A DNA stretch of 53,386 nt from an uncultured Bacillaceae bacterium (lineage in GTDB: Bacteria; Bacillota; Bacilli; Bacillales; Caldibacillaceae). Below are positions 7,713-15,523 of this stretch, piece after piece. Each line of letters begins with the position of its first letter. The stretch's first letter is position 1. The DNA is taken from positions 1 through 53,386 of the forward strand of contig CALGAD010000037.1 of the NCBI GenBank assembly GCA_937951955.1. Reading direction: 5' to 3'. The notes under the pieces were generated by a model, which made no database searches, had not been told where the DNA came from, and saw nothing but the letters and a program-made list of their open reading frames with translations. Made by a program: the position numbers and the translations under genes.

Positions 7713-8464
7713 ATATCATCCATGTAACGAAACGTTACGGAGAAAAAGAAGTCGTTAAAGATGTTACCGTCCAGATCGAAAAAGGGAAAATCACTTCCTT
7801 TATCGGTCCAAATGGTGCCGGGAAAAGTACGCTACTTTCGATGGTCAGCCGTCTCATCGTGAAAGATGAAGGAGAAATTCTCATTGACGGTAGTGATATT
7901 ACAAAACGGAAAAGTCAGGAATTGGCTAAAAAAATATCGATTTTAAAACAATCGAACCACATTAATTTGCGCCTGACCGTTCGGGAGCTTGTTTCCTTTG
8001 GTCGGTTCCCATATTCACAAGGAAGATTGACTGAAGAAGATTGGCGCCATGTGGACGAAGCGATTCAGTTTATGGAATTAGAAGATATTCAAAATGATTA
8101 TCTGGATGAGCTCAGTGGCGGGCAAAAACAGCGCGCATTTATCGCGATGGTCATTGCCCAGGATACGGAATATATTTTGTTAGATGAGCCTTTAAACAAT
8201 CTGGATATGAAGCACTCTGTGCAAATTATGAAAACATTACGCAAACTCGTTGATGAAAGGGGAAAAACGGTTGTCCTTGTCATCCACGATATTAATTTTG
8301 CATCGGTTTATTCCGATTATATTGTTGCTTTGAAAGGGGGGAAAATTGTAAAGCAAGGTACGACTGACGAGATTATCCGCCAGGATGTCCTTCGAGAAAT
8401 ATACGATATGGACATGACGGTCGGTAATTTCAAAAACTGCCGTTTCTGTTTTTACTTCCACTAA
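7706..8464 (+). CDS. yclP: Iron-siderophore ABC ATPase (YclP type)
   Basis: A 252-residue FecE/FepC-like ATPase that powers ferric-siderophore import. Walker A is GPNGAGKST (near residue 33), signature LSGGQKQRAF, Walker B YILLDEPLNNLD and the switch histidine is in VIHDIN. AAGGGGGAG lies just before the ATG and the gene overlaps yclO. The last residues (NCRFCFYF-H) carry a CxxC pair; I know of no role for it. Between this gene and the binding-protein gene lie a perfect hairpin and a possible short open frame, which may set the ratio of ATPase to binding protein. Confidence 0.9.
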   Translation: MVDIIHVTKRYGEKEVVKDVTVQIEKGKITSFIGPNGAGKSTLLSMVSRLIVKDEGEILIDGSDITKRKSQELAKKISILKQSNHINLRLTVRELVSFGRFPYSQGRLTEEDWRHVDEAIQFMELEDIQNDYLDELSGGQKQRAFIAMVIAQDTEYILLDEPLNNLDMKHSVQIMKTLRKLVDERGKTVVLVIHDINFASVYSDYIVALKGGKIVKQGTTDEIIRQDVLREIYDMDMTVGNFKNCRFCFYFH

Positions 8465-8476
8465 AAAGAAAAAGAG

Positions 8477-8499
8477 GTGTGCTGAATGAATCAGCACAC
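8477..8499 (+). other. Intercistronic hairpin between the ATPase and binding-protein genes
   Basis: GTGTGCTGA (8477-8485) and TCAGCACAC (8491-8499) form a perfect 9-bp stem around ATGAA. No T run follows, so it is not an ordinary terminator. Such hairpins often protect or process the mRNA of highly expressed binding proteins. Confidence 0.6.
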
Positions 8500-8557
8500 G
8501 ACACGAAATGAAAATGATTCTAATGTAAGTGTATCGAAAAAAATCGATTATGTCTAA
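8486..8557 (+). CDS. Possible 23-residue peptide in the ycl operon
   Basis: An ATG at 8486 lies about 6 bases after AAGAGGTG (8473-8480) and opens a 23-codon frame ending at TAA 8555-8557. The peptide is polar (M-N-Q-H-T-T-R-N-E-N at the start) and has no recognised motif. The start codon sits in the loop of the hairpin at 8477-8499. It may be a small peptide, a coupling frame or chance. Confidence 0.25.
   Translation: MNQHTTRNENDSNVSVSKKIDYV
8509..8523 (+). promoter_or_regulatory. Weak Fur-like site before the binding-protein gene
   Basis: TGAAAAT-G-ATTCTAA matches the 7-1-7 Fur pattern at 11 of 14 half-site bases. No clear promoter accompanies it, so this is tentative. Confidence 0.3.
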
Positions 8558-8599
8558 TCATTCGAATTACTTTATGAAAAATTGCTTGAGGTGACGATC

Positions 8600-9559
8600 A
8601 TGAAGAAATATATATTCATATTTTTGCTATCAATATTTACGATTTTTACTGCAGCCTGTGGAGCAGGAGAAACACAATCGAACGATAACAAGGCGACTGC
8701 TGATAACAATACAGCAAATGAAATAGTAACAGTTACCCATGAATTAGGTGAAACAGAAGTACAGAAAAATCCTGAAAAAATCATCGTATTTGACTTCGGT
8801 GCATTAGATACCCTCGATAAAATGGGCGTAGATATTACTGGACTGCCCAAAAGTGGCGCCGTTCCGCCATATTTATCAAAATATGAAGAAGATAAGTATG
8901 CGAATGTCGGAAGTTTAAAAGAACCAGATTTTGAAAAGATTGCCGAAATCGGTCCAGATCTCATCATTATTTCCGGAAGACAGGCAGAGCTGTATGAGGA
9001 ATTTAGCAAAATTGGTCCGACCATCTTTGTCGGTCTGGATTTAAACAATTACATGGATTCCTTTAAAAACAATGTCCGCACTTTAGGGGAAATATTTGGA
9101 AAAGAGGATTTCGTGGAAGAGGAACTTACGAAAATCGATGAACAAATTGAACAGGTCAGGTCAGAAGTAACGAATCTTGGGAAAAATGCATTGATCGTTT
9201 TAGTAAATGAAGGAAAAGTCAATGCATTCGGTCCAGGATCCCGCTTTGGGTTGATTCATGATGTACTCGGCTTTACCCCGGTCGATGAGAGCATTAAAGT
9301 AGCGACCCACGGGGAAACCATTTCCTTTGAGTTTATCGTCGAAAAAGACCCGGATTACTTATTTGTAGTCGATCGCACAGCCGTTGTAGGTGGAAATGGA
9401 AGTGCAAAAGAAGTGATTGAAAATGAATTGACAGAAAATACAAAAGCCTATCAAGATGGTAATATTGTCTACTTAGATCCGAATTACTGGTATCTTTCTG
9501 GCGGCGGATTAGTTTCTGTCGCGGAGATGATTAACGAAGTAAAAGAAGCGATTCAGTAA
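8600..9559 (+). CDS. yclQ: Iron-siderophore-binding lipoprotein (YclQ type)
   Basis: A 319-residue class III substrate-binding protein. The N-terminus is a lipoprotein signal with lipobox F-T-A-A-C (lipidated cysteine at residue 20), followed by a polar linker and two Rossmann-like lobes. Motifs such as EKIIVFDFGALD and IGPDLIIIS are typical of FepB/FatB-like binding proteins. It should capture ferric siderophore outside the membrane and deliver it to YclNO. I choose ATG 8600 because GAGGTGA lies just before it and it gives a proper signal peptide. It is last in the operon and followed by a strong terminator. Confidence 0.9.
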   Translation: MKKYIFIFLLSIFTIFTAACGAGETQSNDNKATADNNTANEIVTVTHELGETEVQKNPEKIIVFDFGALDTLDKMGVDITGLPKSGAVPPYLSKYEEDKYANVGSLKEPDFEKIAEIGPDLIIISGRQAELYEEFSKIGPTIFVGLDLNNYMDSFKNNVRTLGEIFGKEDFVEEELTKIDEQIEQVRSEVTNLGKNALIVLVNEGKVNAFGPGSRFGLIHDVLGFTPVDESIKVATHGETISFEFIVEKDPDYLFVVDRTAVVGGNGSAKEVIENELTENTKAYQDGNIVYLDPNYWYLSGGGLVSVAEMINEVKEAIQ

Positions 9560-9575
9560 ATTCGGGCTGTGTGCG

Positions 9576-9620
9576 GCAAGTGGTGGAAACTTCGGTTTTC
9601 ATCACTTGCTATTTTTTTTT
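9576..9620 (+). terminator. Intrinsic terminator of the siderophore operon
   Basis: A 15-bp stem (9576-9590 with 9595-9609, two G-T pairs) closes a TTCG tetraloop and is followed by nine or more T residues. Confidence 0.95.
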
Positions 9621-9716
9621 GCAAAAACAGGTGTGCTTATTCATACATTAAACGTGAAAGAAATTAAAAAATATGCTCAGGTTTGAAAACTTTATTAAAA
9701 ATTGTCAACGGATATT

Positions 9717-9764
9717 GACCAGTGTGGTCTATTTTTGTTATCGTTATAATAGACCGGATTGGTC
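9717..9764 (+). promoter_or_regulatory. Twin palindromic operators around the -10 box of the TetR-ABC operon
   Basis: GACC-N5-GGTC occurs twice: 9717-9729 (spacer AGTGT) and 9752-9764 (spacer GGATT), with centres 35 bp apart. A perfect TATAAT (9745-9750) lies between them, so one site covers the -35 region and the other the start region. The gene 47 bases downstream encodes a TetR protein, so autoregulation is the likely reading. Confidence 0.75.
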
Positions 9765-9810
9765 GAAATTAAAAGTGTAATATATTAAACTCTGGGAATG
9801 GTGAGCATAC

Positions 9811-10440
9811 ATGAATGATACGTTTCTAAAATTAGATAAGGAGAAGCAGCAACGGATTATTAACGCAGCTTTACTAGAATTTGCCGAAAAGGGCTATAAA
9901 TATGCTTCGACAAATGAAATCGTTAAGCGGGCGGGCATTGGGAAAGGAATGTTGTTTTACTATTTTAATAGTAAAAAAGAATTGTATTACTTTTTAGTGA
10001 ACTATTGTATCGATTCCGTGATGGAACAATTTGTCGGAAAAATAGACACATCCATTACGGATATGATCGAGCGCCTGGCACATATTTCCTATTTAAAGCT
10101 CAAGTATTTTAAAGAAAATCCGGAGATCAGTCATTTCCTTGTGACATTTTTCTTGAAAGAAACGGAACCTTTACCGGAAGAACTGCAGAAAAAATATGAA
10201 AGAATGTTCCAGATTGGTATGGATAAGGTCTATGTTTTTAATCAAATTCAATACGATTCGTTCCGGGATGATATTGATCCGAAAAAAGCCGTCCAATTAA
10301 TCGAATGGATGTTGTCCGGGTATCAACGGGACTTCATGCAAAAGTATCAAGGAAAAGGGATCGATGATATCCCCCTGGATGAACTCTGGAATGATTTCGA
10401 TGAGTATCTACAAATATTGAAAACTTGTTTTTATAAATAA
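9811..10440 (+). CDS. TetR/AcrR-family transcriptional regulator
   Basis: A 209-residue protein. The N-terminal helix-turn-helix spans about residues 10-55 (RIINAALLEFAEKGY, then the recognition helix in GIGKGMLFYYFNSK, the usual TetR signature). The C-terminal all-helical domain should bind a ligand, which is unknown. It is first in an operon with an ABC exporter, the usual layout of a drug- or metabolite-sensing repressor. Two matching palindromes in its promoter at 9717-9764 are the likely operators. The upstream ribosome site is weak (GGTGAG about 8 bases away). Confidence 0.88.
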   Translation: MNDTFLKLDKEKQQRIINAALLEFAEKGYKYASTNEIVKRAGIGKGMLFYYFNSKKELYYFLVNYCIDSVMEQFVGKIDTSITDMIERLAHISYLKLKYFKENPEISHFLVTFFLKETEPLPEELQKKYERMFQIGMDKVYVFNQIQYDSFRDDIDPKKAVQLIEWMLSGYQRDFMQKYQGKGIDDIPLDELWNDFDEYLQILKTCFYK

Positions 10441-10455
10441 GCGGGAGGGATTCGG

Positions 10456-11364
10456 ATGAGTGTAATCGAGGTAAATGGTGTTACGAAAAAGTTCGGGCAG
10501 TTTAAAGCGTTGGATGAAATTAGTTTTCGCGTCAATGAAGGGGAAATTTTCGGGTTTATCGGTCCGAATGGCGCGGGAAAATCAACGACGATTCGTATTT
10601 TGCTTGGAATGTTGAAAGCGACAACCGGGAAAGCCAGGGTGTTCGGTATGGATGCGTGGAAAGATGCTGTTAAGATTCATAAGCGACTCGCATATGTGCC
10701 GGGGGATGTGAATTTATGGCCGAATTTAACCGGTGGTGAGGTTATTGATATCTTTTTAAAAATGAGCGGGAATGCGAATTACAAACGGCGCGATGAATTA
10801 ATTGAGCGCTTTGCCCTTGATCCGACGAAAAAATGCCGTACATATTCAAAAGGAAACCGCCAAAAAGTAGCTCTTGTGGCTGCCTTCAGCCAGGATGCGG
10901 ATTTATATATTTTGGATGAGCCGACCTCTGGGCTCGATCCATTGATGGAACAAATTTTCCAGCAATGTGTGCTGGAGGCGAAAGCAAACGGAAAGGCCGT
11001 CTTTTTATCGAGCCATATTTTATCGGAAGTGGAAAAACTATGTGACAAAGTCGCGATTATCCGTGAAGGAAAAATTATTGAGGAAGGTACACTGCGCGAA
11101 TTGCGTCACCTTACAAGATCTAATGTCATCGTCCAAACGAAAGAAAAAATTACCGGACTGGCTGATTTACCAGGAGTACATCATTTAGAAGAAAAAGACG
11201 GGGAGCTCACTTTCCAGGTTGATAGCGAGCACATGGATGTCGTGATGAAACATATCAGTCCGTTCGGCATTGTTAAGCTCGAATGCATGCCCCCGACATT
11301 AGAAGATCTATTCTTACGTTACTACGGTGAAGACGAACAACAAGGTTCGATGGGGGGACGGTAA
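10456..11364 (+). CDS. ABC exporter ATP-binding protein
   Basis: A 302-residue ATPase of the drug/lipid exporter (CcmA/BcrA-like) class. Walker A is GPNGAGKST (near residue 38), the signature motif is degenerate (YSKGNRQKVAL in place of LSGGQ), Walker B is YILDEPTSGLD and the switch histidine is in LSSHILSE. A C-terminal extension from about residue 215 is usual for this class. It lies 15 bases after the TetR gene and is followed directly by its permease. It should energise export of a compound sensed by the TetR protein; the compound is not evident. Confidence 0.87.
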   Translation: MSVIEVNGVTKKFGQFKALDEISFRVNEGEIFGFIGPNGAGKSTTIRILLGMLKATTGKARVFGMDAWKDAVKIHKRLAYVPGDVNLWPNLTGGEVIDIFLKMSGNANYKRRDELIERFALDPTKKCRTYSKGNRQKVALVAAFSQDADLYILDEPTSGLDPLMEQIFQQCVLEAKANGKAVFLSSHILSEVEKLCDKVAIIREGKIIEEGTLRELRHLTRSNVIVQTKEKITGLADLPGVHHLEEKDGELTFQVDSEHMDVVMKHISPFGIVKLECMPPTLEDLFLRYYGEDEQQGSMGGR

Positions 11365-11365
11365 C

Positions 11366-12964
11366 ATGAAAGGTTCAGTAAAAGGTTTTCTTCCATTGAC
11401 GAGATTGTTATTTCGTAAAGATCGCATGAAAATCATCATCTGGCTCCTCTGTTTAATCGGTGTAACCGTCGCCTCTGCTCTTGCTTATACCGATGTATAT
11501 AAGACGGAGGCGGATATAATGGGATTTGCCATGACGATGGAAAACCCGGCTATGAAGGCGATGATCGGTCCGGGCTATGACCTGGAAGACTATACGTCAA
11601 CGGCACAAGTTTTCGCCCACGAACTATTACTTTTTACGACAATCGCTGTCGGTGTGATGAATATTTTATTCGTCAGCCGCGCCACCCGGGCGGATGAAGA
11701 AGAGGGACAGGTAGAACTTGTCCTGTCATTACCGGTTGGTAGACTTTCTTATTTGCTAGCTGCAGTTATTGAGGCAATAACTATTAATCTATTCCTGACA
11801 TTACTAACCGGCGTTAGCTTATATGCATTGGATATCGAGGGATATACACTGGAAGGGGCGTTTTTATATAGTGCCATTCTGGGCGGAACCGGGCTCTTTT
11901 TTGCCGGGATTACCGCGGTTTTCGCCCAGTTGATGGAAACAGGAAGGGGGGCAACGGGTTTTTCCTTTACGGTTCTGATCGGAACCTATATTGTCCGCGC
12001 CATTGGCGATGTGGAAAGCGAGACATTATCTTTGCTCACACCTTTTGGCTGGGCATCCCGCGCTTATGTATTCACCGAAAATGAATGGTGGCCAGTTTTC
12101 CTGTTAACAGGTACGGCCTTACTCCTATTTGTCATTTCCTTTTACTTAAATTCCATTCGCGATATGGGAGCCGGTTTTATCCGGGCGAAAAAGGGAAGAG
12201 CCCGTGCCTCGGCATTGCTAAAAAATCCTTTTGGTTTTGTCCTCCGTCAGCAGCGGGGCAATATTATCGCCTGGGCTTTCGGATTGTTTTTCTTAAGTGC
12301 GGCTTTCGGTTCAATCATGGGGGAACTGGAAAGTTATTTTGCCGATCTTGATTTGATGCAAATGCTCTTTCAGGAAGAGGCGGATTTTTCGCTGCAGTTT
12401 ACCGTTTTATTGATGGCCATCATGGCCATCTTCGGTGTCGTCCCGGCCATAATAGGGATGTTAAGTTTGAAAGGGGAAGAGAAAAACAATCGTACCGAAC
12501 TTATTTATAGCCGTACCGTATCCCGGAATACGTTAATGACGACTTACTTTGCGGTCAGCATAATCATTACTGTCATCATGCAACTAGCAACGGCCGCTGG
12601 ATTCTGGCTGGCGGCATCATCCGTTATGGAAGAGGCATTGGCAGCGGAAGAAGTTTTCCGTTCCGCCCTTCTCTACTTGCCAGCCATGTGGGTGCTCGTT
12701 GCCATTGTGGTTTTATTAATCGGCGCCTTTCCGAAAGGAACAACACTTATCTGGCTTTATTACGGCTTTTGCTTTCTGGTCGTTTATTTTAAAGATATTT
12801 TAGATTTACCGGATTGGCTGGCAAATCTTTCGGCTTTTGAACATATTCCCCAATATCCGGTTGAAGACATGTCCTGGCTGCCGTTGTTTGCACTCGTATG
12901 CGTGACAGCAGTTTTCACCTTGAGTGGATTTATTCGCTATAACGAGCGGGATATCACCGGTTAA
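11366..12964 (+). CDS. ABC-2 type exporter permease, 12-segment form
   Basis: A 532-residue membrane protein with two similar halves, each with about six membrane segments, as in the permeases often labelled polyketide or multidrug antibiotic exporters. The ATG at 11366 follows the ATPase stop by one base with GGGGGGAC upstream, so translation is coupled; an upstream ATG at 11327 would overlap the ATPase gene by 38 bases and is less likely. With the preceding ATPase it should form an exporter controlled by the TetR protein. The second half begins near residue 280. Confidence 0.85.
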   Translation: MKGSVKGFLPLTRLLFRKDRMKIIIWLLCLIGVTVASALAYTDVYKTEADIMGFAMTMENPAMKAMIGPGYDLEDYTSTAQVFAHELLLFTTIAVGVMNILFVSRATRADEEEGQVELVLSLPVGRLSYLLAAVIEAITINLFLTLLTGVSLYALDIEGYTLEGAFLYSAILGGTGLFFAGITAVFAQLMETGRGATGFSFTVLIGTYIVRAIGDVESETLSLLTPFGWASRAYVFTENEWWPVFLLTGTALLLFVISFYLNSIRDMGAGFIRAKKGRARASALLKNPFGFVLRQQRGNIIAWAFGLFFLSAAFGSIMGELESYFADLDLMQMLFQEEADFSLQFTVLLMAIMAIFGVVPAIIGMLSLKGEEKNNRTELIYSRTVSRNTLMTTYFAVSIIITVIMQLATAAGFWLAASSVMEEALAAEEVFRSALLYLPAMWVLVAIVVLLIGAFPKGTTLIWLYYGFCFLVVYFKDILDLPDWLANLSAFEHIPQYPVEDMSWLPLFALVCVTAVFTLSGFIRYNERDITG

Positions 12965-12983
12965 GGGGGATTTTGTTACCTTG

Positions 12984-13021
12984 GCTATTTCATCCGTTCT
13001 GCGGGTGGAATAGCTTTTTTT
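12984..13021 (+). terminator. Intrinsic terminator of the TetR-ABC operon
   Basis: GCTATTTCATCC (12984-12995) pairs with GGGTGGAATAGC (13003-13014), two G-T pairs included, followed by seven T residues. Confidence 0.9.
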
Positions 13022-13123
13022 GAATTGCGCGAAATTCTGGTAAAGGAACTGTCTCTTTCTATAACTTTTTATTATCGTGATTTTCATATATGATAAATGT
13101 AAAGTAAAAAAATGAGGGATTCT

Positions 13124-14182
13124 ATGAAAAAAGTGTACAGCGATGTGATTCAATTTCGCGGCAGTCATTATGATTTCGGTTTTATGCAAGGAAAATTACT
13201 GGAACATTCTTTGCTTGTTAAAAATCGAGAAAATCAATGGAAAGTACGCATTCCGCGATTTGAGATAAATGTAGAAGAAACAAAACAAATGTTTTTGCGC
13301 TTTGCACCGAAAATTTGGGAAGAACTCCTGGGTCTTCAAGATGCACTAAAATGGCCAATGGAGCGGGTGTTGTTAGAATTCGGGGGCTTCCGCGTGAATA
13401 TCCATCCGTCAGGCTGCTCGATCTATGTGGGGAAAGACTTCCTCATTCGCAATTATGATTACCATCCGAAAACATACGATGGCAGGTTTACAGTATTTCA
13501 ACCGACGGATGGTGGATATGCGGTCATCGGTCCGAGTCAAAAAGTGACGGGCCGCATGGACGGTATGAATGAAAAAGGGTTTACGATGGGCTATAATTTT
13601 ATGAACCGGAAACGTCCCGGTGATGGCTTTATTTGCAATATGATCGGACGCTTCATGTTGGAATTGTGTGCAACAGCAGAGGAAGCGGTCGAACTGTTAA
13701 AAGAAATTCCCCACCGTCATTCCTTTAGTTACGTCTTATTTGATAAAAGTTGTGAAACTCCTTTTATTGTTGAAACGTCGCCTAGAAATGTCATTGTCCG
13801 GCGTGGCTATACGTGTACGAATCATTTTGAAATGATGCAAGAGGAAAACCGGCATGTCCTGGAGGACTCCAAACAGCGGCTGGATGTCTTGAATCGTCAC
13901 CCGGGATTAAGTGGCGACGAAGCGTTTCGACTGTTAAATGGTACGGATCAAGGGGTCTTTTCCAAACTATACGCAAGCTGGGCAGGCACGATCCATACAT
14001 CCGCTTATTTTCCAAAAGAATTGACTGCCTGGTTTGCAATTGGCGGAGACCGGGAGCCTGTCGTATTTGATTTCGCCAGATGGCTTGCTGGAGAGGATTT
14101 CCCGCTGACAAAAGTTTACGGGGAAGTCGATACAGATCTCCCTTTCGTTCATATGGACGATCATGCAGACTGGTTTCAATAA
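13124..14182 (+). CDS. C45-type autoproteolytic acyltransferase/hydrolase
   Basis: A 352-residue member of the Ntn-hydrolase family that includes acyl-CoA:6-aminopenicillanate acyltransferase and choloylglycine hydrolase-like proteins. The predicted nucleophile is the cysteine in HPSGC-S (about residue 98), at the junction where such precursors cut themselves after glycine; the NYDYHP segment that follows is typical. No signal peptide is seen. ATG 13124 lies 4-5 bases after GAGGGA, so I prefer it to ATG 13112. The natural substrate is not known; an amide bond of an acylated metabolite is likely. It stands between a terminator and gtrA. Confidence 0.82.
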   Translation: MKKVYSDVIQFRGSHYDFGFMQGKLLEHSLLVKNRENQWKVRIPRFEINVEETKQMFLRFAPKIWEELLGLQDALKWPMERVLLEFGGFRVNIHPSGCSIYVGKDFLIRNYDYHPKTYDGRFTVFQPTDGGYAVIGPSQKVTGRMDGMNEKGFTMGYNFMNRKRPGDGFICNMIGRFMLELCATAEEAVELLKEIPHRHSFSYVLFDKSCETPFIVETSPRNVIVRRGYTCTNHFEMMQEENRHVLEDSKQRLDVLNRHPGLSGDEAFRLLNGTDQGVFSKLYASWAGTIHTSAYFPKELTAWFAIGGDREPVVFDFARWLAGEDFPLTKVYGEVDTDLPFVHMDDHADWFQ

Positions 14183-14202
14183 ATTTATGCCACATGTATA
14201 AA

Positions 14203-14279
14203 AAAACGGAGGTCTTTCTAAACTACTTGTATAAACGTGATGGTGGTGGACATAATTGCCTAATGCTTTCCTCCGTTTT
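14203..14279 (+). repeat. Inverted repeat AAAACGGAGG/CCTCCGTTTT around the gtrA start
   Basis: AAAACGGAGG (14203-14212) and CCTCCGTTTT (14270-14279) are perfect complements 57 bases apart. The left arm contains a ribosome-binding-like CGGAGG; the right arm lies inside the first codons of gtrA. Confidence 0.55.
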
Positions 14280-14633
14280 GCCACTATAGGCGCATTAAAT
14301 ACGTTAAACTATTTTATCCTTTATTTTCTTTTCATTGAATGGCTTGTCCTTCCTTACATCTTTGCTCATGTTTTTGCAAGTTTAGTCAGTATGCTTGGTG
14401 CCTATTTTTTACATGTGTTTTTTACTTTTCACACGAAGCCAAACATGAAATCTTTTTTGTTTTTTCCGTTAAGCCAGCTGGCAAGTATCGGTTTGCAAGC
14501 AATCTTGTTGTTCATTTTTGTACAAGTTCTCGGTGTTTCCGAAAAATGGGCACCCGTGATCGTTTTAGTGATCATTGTTCCGATCACCTATCAGGTTACA
14601 GGAAAAGTAATCAGATCCGGGCTCTCTTCATAA
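14256..14633 (+). CDS. GtrA-family membrane protein
   Basis: A 125-residue protein with four predicted membrane helices and the N-terminal family pattern F-L-R-F-x-x-I-G-x-L-N-T. GtrA proteins are thought to help flip polyprenyl-linked sugars, usually next to a glycosyltransferase; none is adjacent here. An in-frame TAA lies directly before the TTG at 14256, so the start must be this TTG or later; the first family-conserved residues follow within five codons. The nearest ribosome-binding-like sequence is GGTGGTGG 6-13 bases upstream, which is weak. The start lies inside the inverted repeat at 14203-14279. Confidence 0.82.
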   Translation: MPNAFLRFATIGALNTLNYFILYFLFIEWLVLPYIFAHVFASLVSMLGAYFLHVFFTFHTKPNMKSFLFFPLSQLASIGLQAILLFIFVQVLGVSEKWAPVIVLVIIVPITYQVTGKVIRSGLSS

Positions 14634-14653
14634 AATGAAGGGGGTCTTTTTTT
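14624..14653 (+). terminator. Intrinsic terminator overlapping the gtrA stop
   Basis: CTCTTCAT (14624-14631) pairs with ATGAAGGG (14635-14642, one G-T pair) and leads to a T-rich run; the stop codon lies in the loop region. Confidence 0.65.
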
Positions 14654-14714
14654 ATCGGCAAATTTCTTATTTTAAATTTCCTGGAATCCTTCATGCTCTT
14701 TCTCCTTCCTTTTG

Positions 14715-14723
14715 CATATAATA
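14715..14723 (+). promoter_or_regulatory. -10 element before the coiled-coil gene
   Basis: CATATAATA contains a perfect sigma-A TATAAT (14717-14722) and also fits the sigma-K -10 pattern CATAnnnTA. No clear -35 box for either is visible, so the sigma factor is open. Confidence 0.4.
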
Positions 14724-14748
14724 CTTTAAGCGAAAAGGGGGAGAGGGT

Positions 14749-15477
14749 ATGGGTTTTTTTATGAACTTAAAAAAACACCCCGATGTTTATACGAAGGAGC
14801 CGAAAAATACGAAAAATCAATCTTACGCACGAGTGAATTTTTTATCTAACCTTTTGAACAACCAACAATTAACGAATAAAAATGTGCAGGCAACTTTAAA
14901 TCAGATTCACACGATGCAAAAAAAGCAGCAATTGCAACAAGCGACACAATGGGCTGGCATGCAAAAACAATATCGTGATCTACAGAAAATGATCCGCGAT
15001 AAGGATAAAGAAATGAAAACGATTCTACACCATATGGAACAATTACAAAATCAAGCAAATGACCAAAGTTCACGGTGGGATCAAATCGAATCGAAGCAAG
15101 GAAAGTTATTACAGCAACTGGATAAGGTCGAGGAAATGAATGACCTGATTATGCAGCGATTAACAGCCTATGAAGAACAGCATCGGGAACTCTTGCAAAG
15201 ATTGGCGGAAATGGAAGCATTACAAAATGAAACAACGAAGCAAATTACCGGACAAACGGAAAGGCAGCGAGAAATTGTAAACCAATTGGCAACGCAGGAA
15301 GCACTTCTTGATAAAGTCATGCGTCAGGTGGAGCATATCCGGGAAATTATTTTTGAACGAAGTCACTATTTGTCAACGAAATTTGAACAGGGCTGGCACC
15401 ACGTCATTCACTTCTTTACAAAACCGAATCAAACTTCCTCCTATTTGCTGGAAAAGAAAGAAATAAAAAAAGAATAG
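14749..15477 (+). CDS. Coiled-coil protein of unknown function
   Basis: A 242-residue, Gln/Glu/Lys-rich protein predicted to be almost wholly helical, with heptad-like spacing of Leu, Met and Ile from about residue 40 to 200 (for example LLQQLDKVEEM and LLQRLAEMEAL). No signal peptide or membrane segment is seen. A short region near residues 20-40 (YARVNFLSNLLNNQ) precedes the coil and may be a separate element. The ATG follows GGGGGAGAGGG. I do not recognise a family. It is monocistronic, with a -10 box upstream that also fits sigma-K. A structural or scaffold role is possible. Confidence 0.6.
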   Translation: MGFFMNLKKHPDVYTKEPKNTKNQSYARVNFLSNLLNNQQLTNKNVQATLNQIHTMQKKQQLQQATQWAGMQKQYRDLQKMIRDKDKEMKTILHHMEQLQNQANDQSSRWDQIESKQGKLLQQLDKVEEMNDLIMQRLTAYEEQHRELLQRLAEMEALQNETTKQITGQTERQREIVNQLATQEALLDKVMRQVEHIREIIFERSHYLSTKFEQGWHHVIHFFTKPNQTSSYLLEKKEIKKE

Positions 15478-15490
15478 ATGTTAATCTTGC

Positions 15491-15523
15491 CCCTTTAAGT
15501 GTGCCGGCTTAAAGGGAATTTTT
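15491..15523 (+). terminator. Intrinsic terminator between the coiled-coil gene and the convergent small gene
   Basis: CCCTTTAAG (15491-15499) pairs perfectly with CTTAAAGGG (15508-15516), followed by T residues on the plus strand. It abuts the end of the minus-strand gene. Confidence 0.8.

Noticed and set aside
12085..12351. Alternative frame inside the exporter permease
   Set aside because: The permease frame is continuous with two six-segment halves; nothing suggests a frameshift here.
13791..14195. Minus-strand open frame of 134 residues within the C45 gene
   Set aside because: It lies antisense inside a clear family member, has no ribosome site, and no recognisable protein features.
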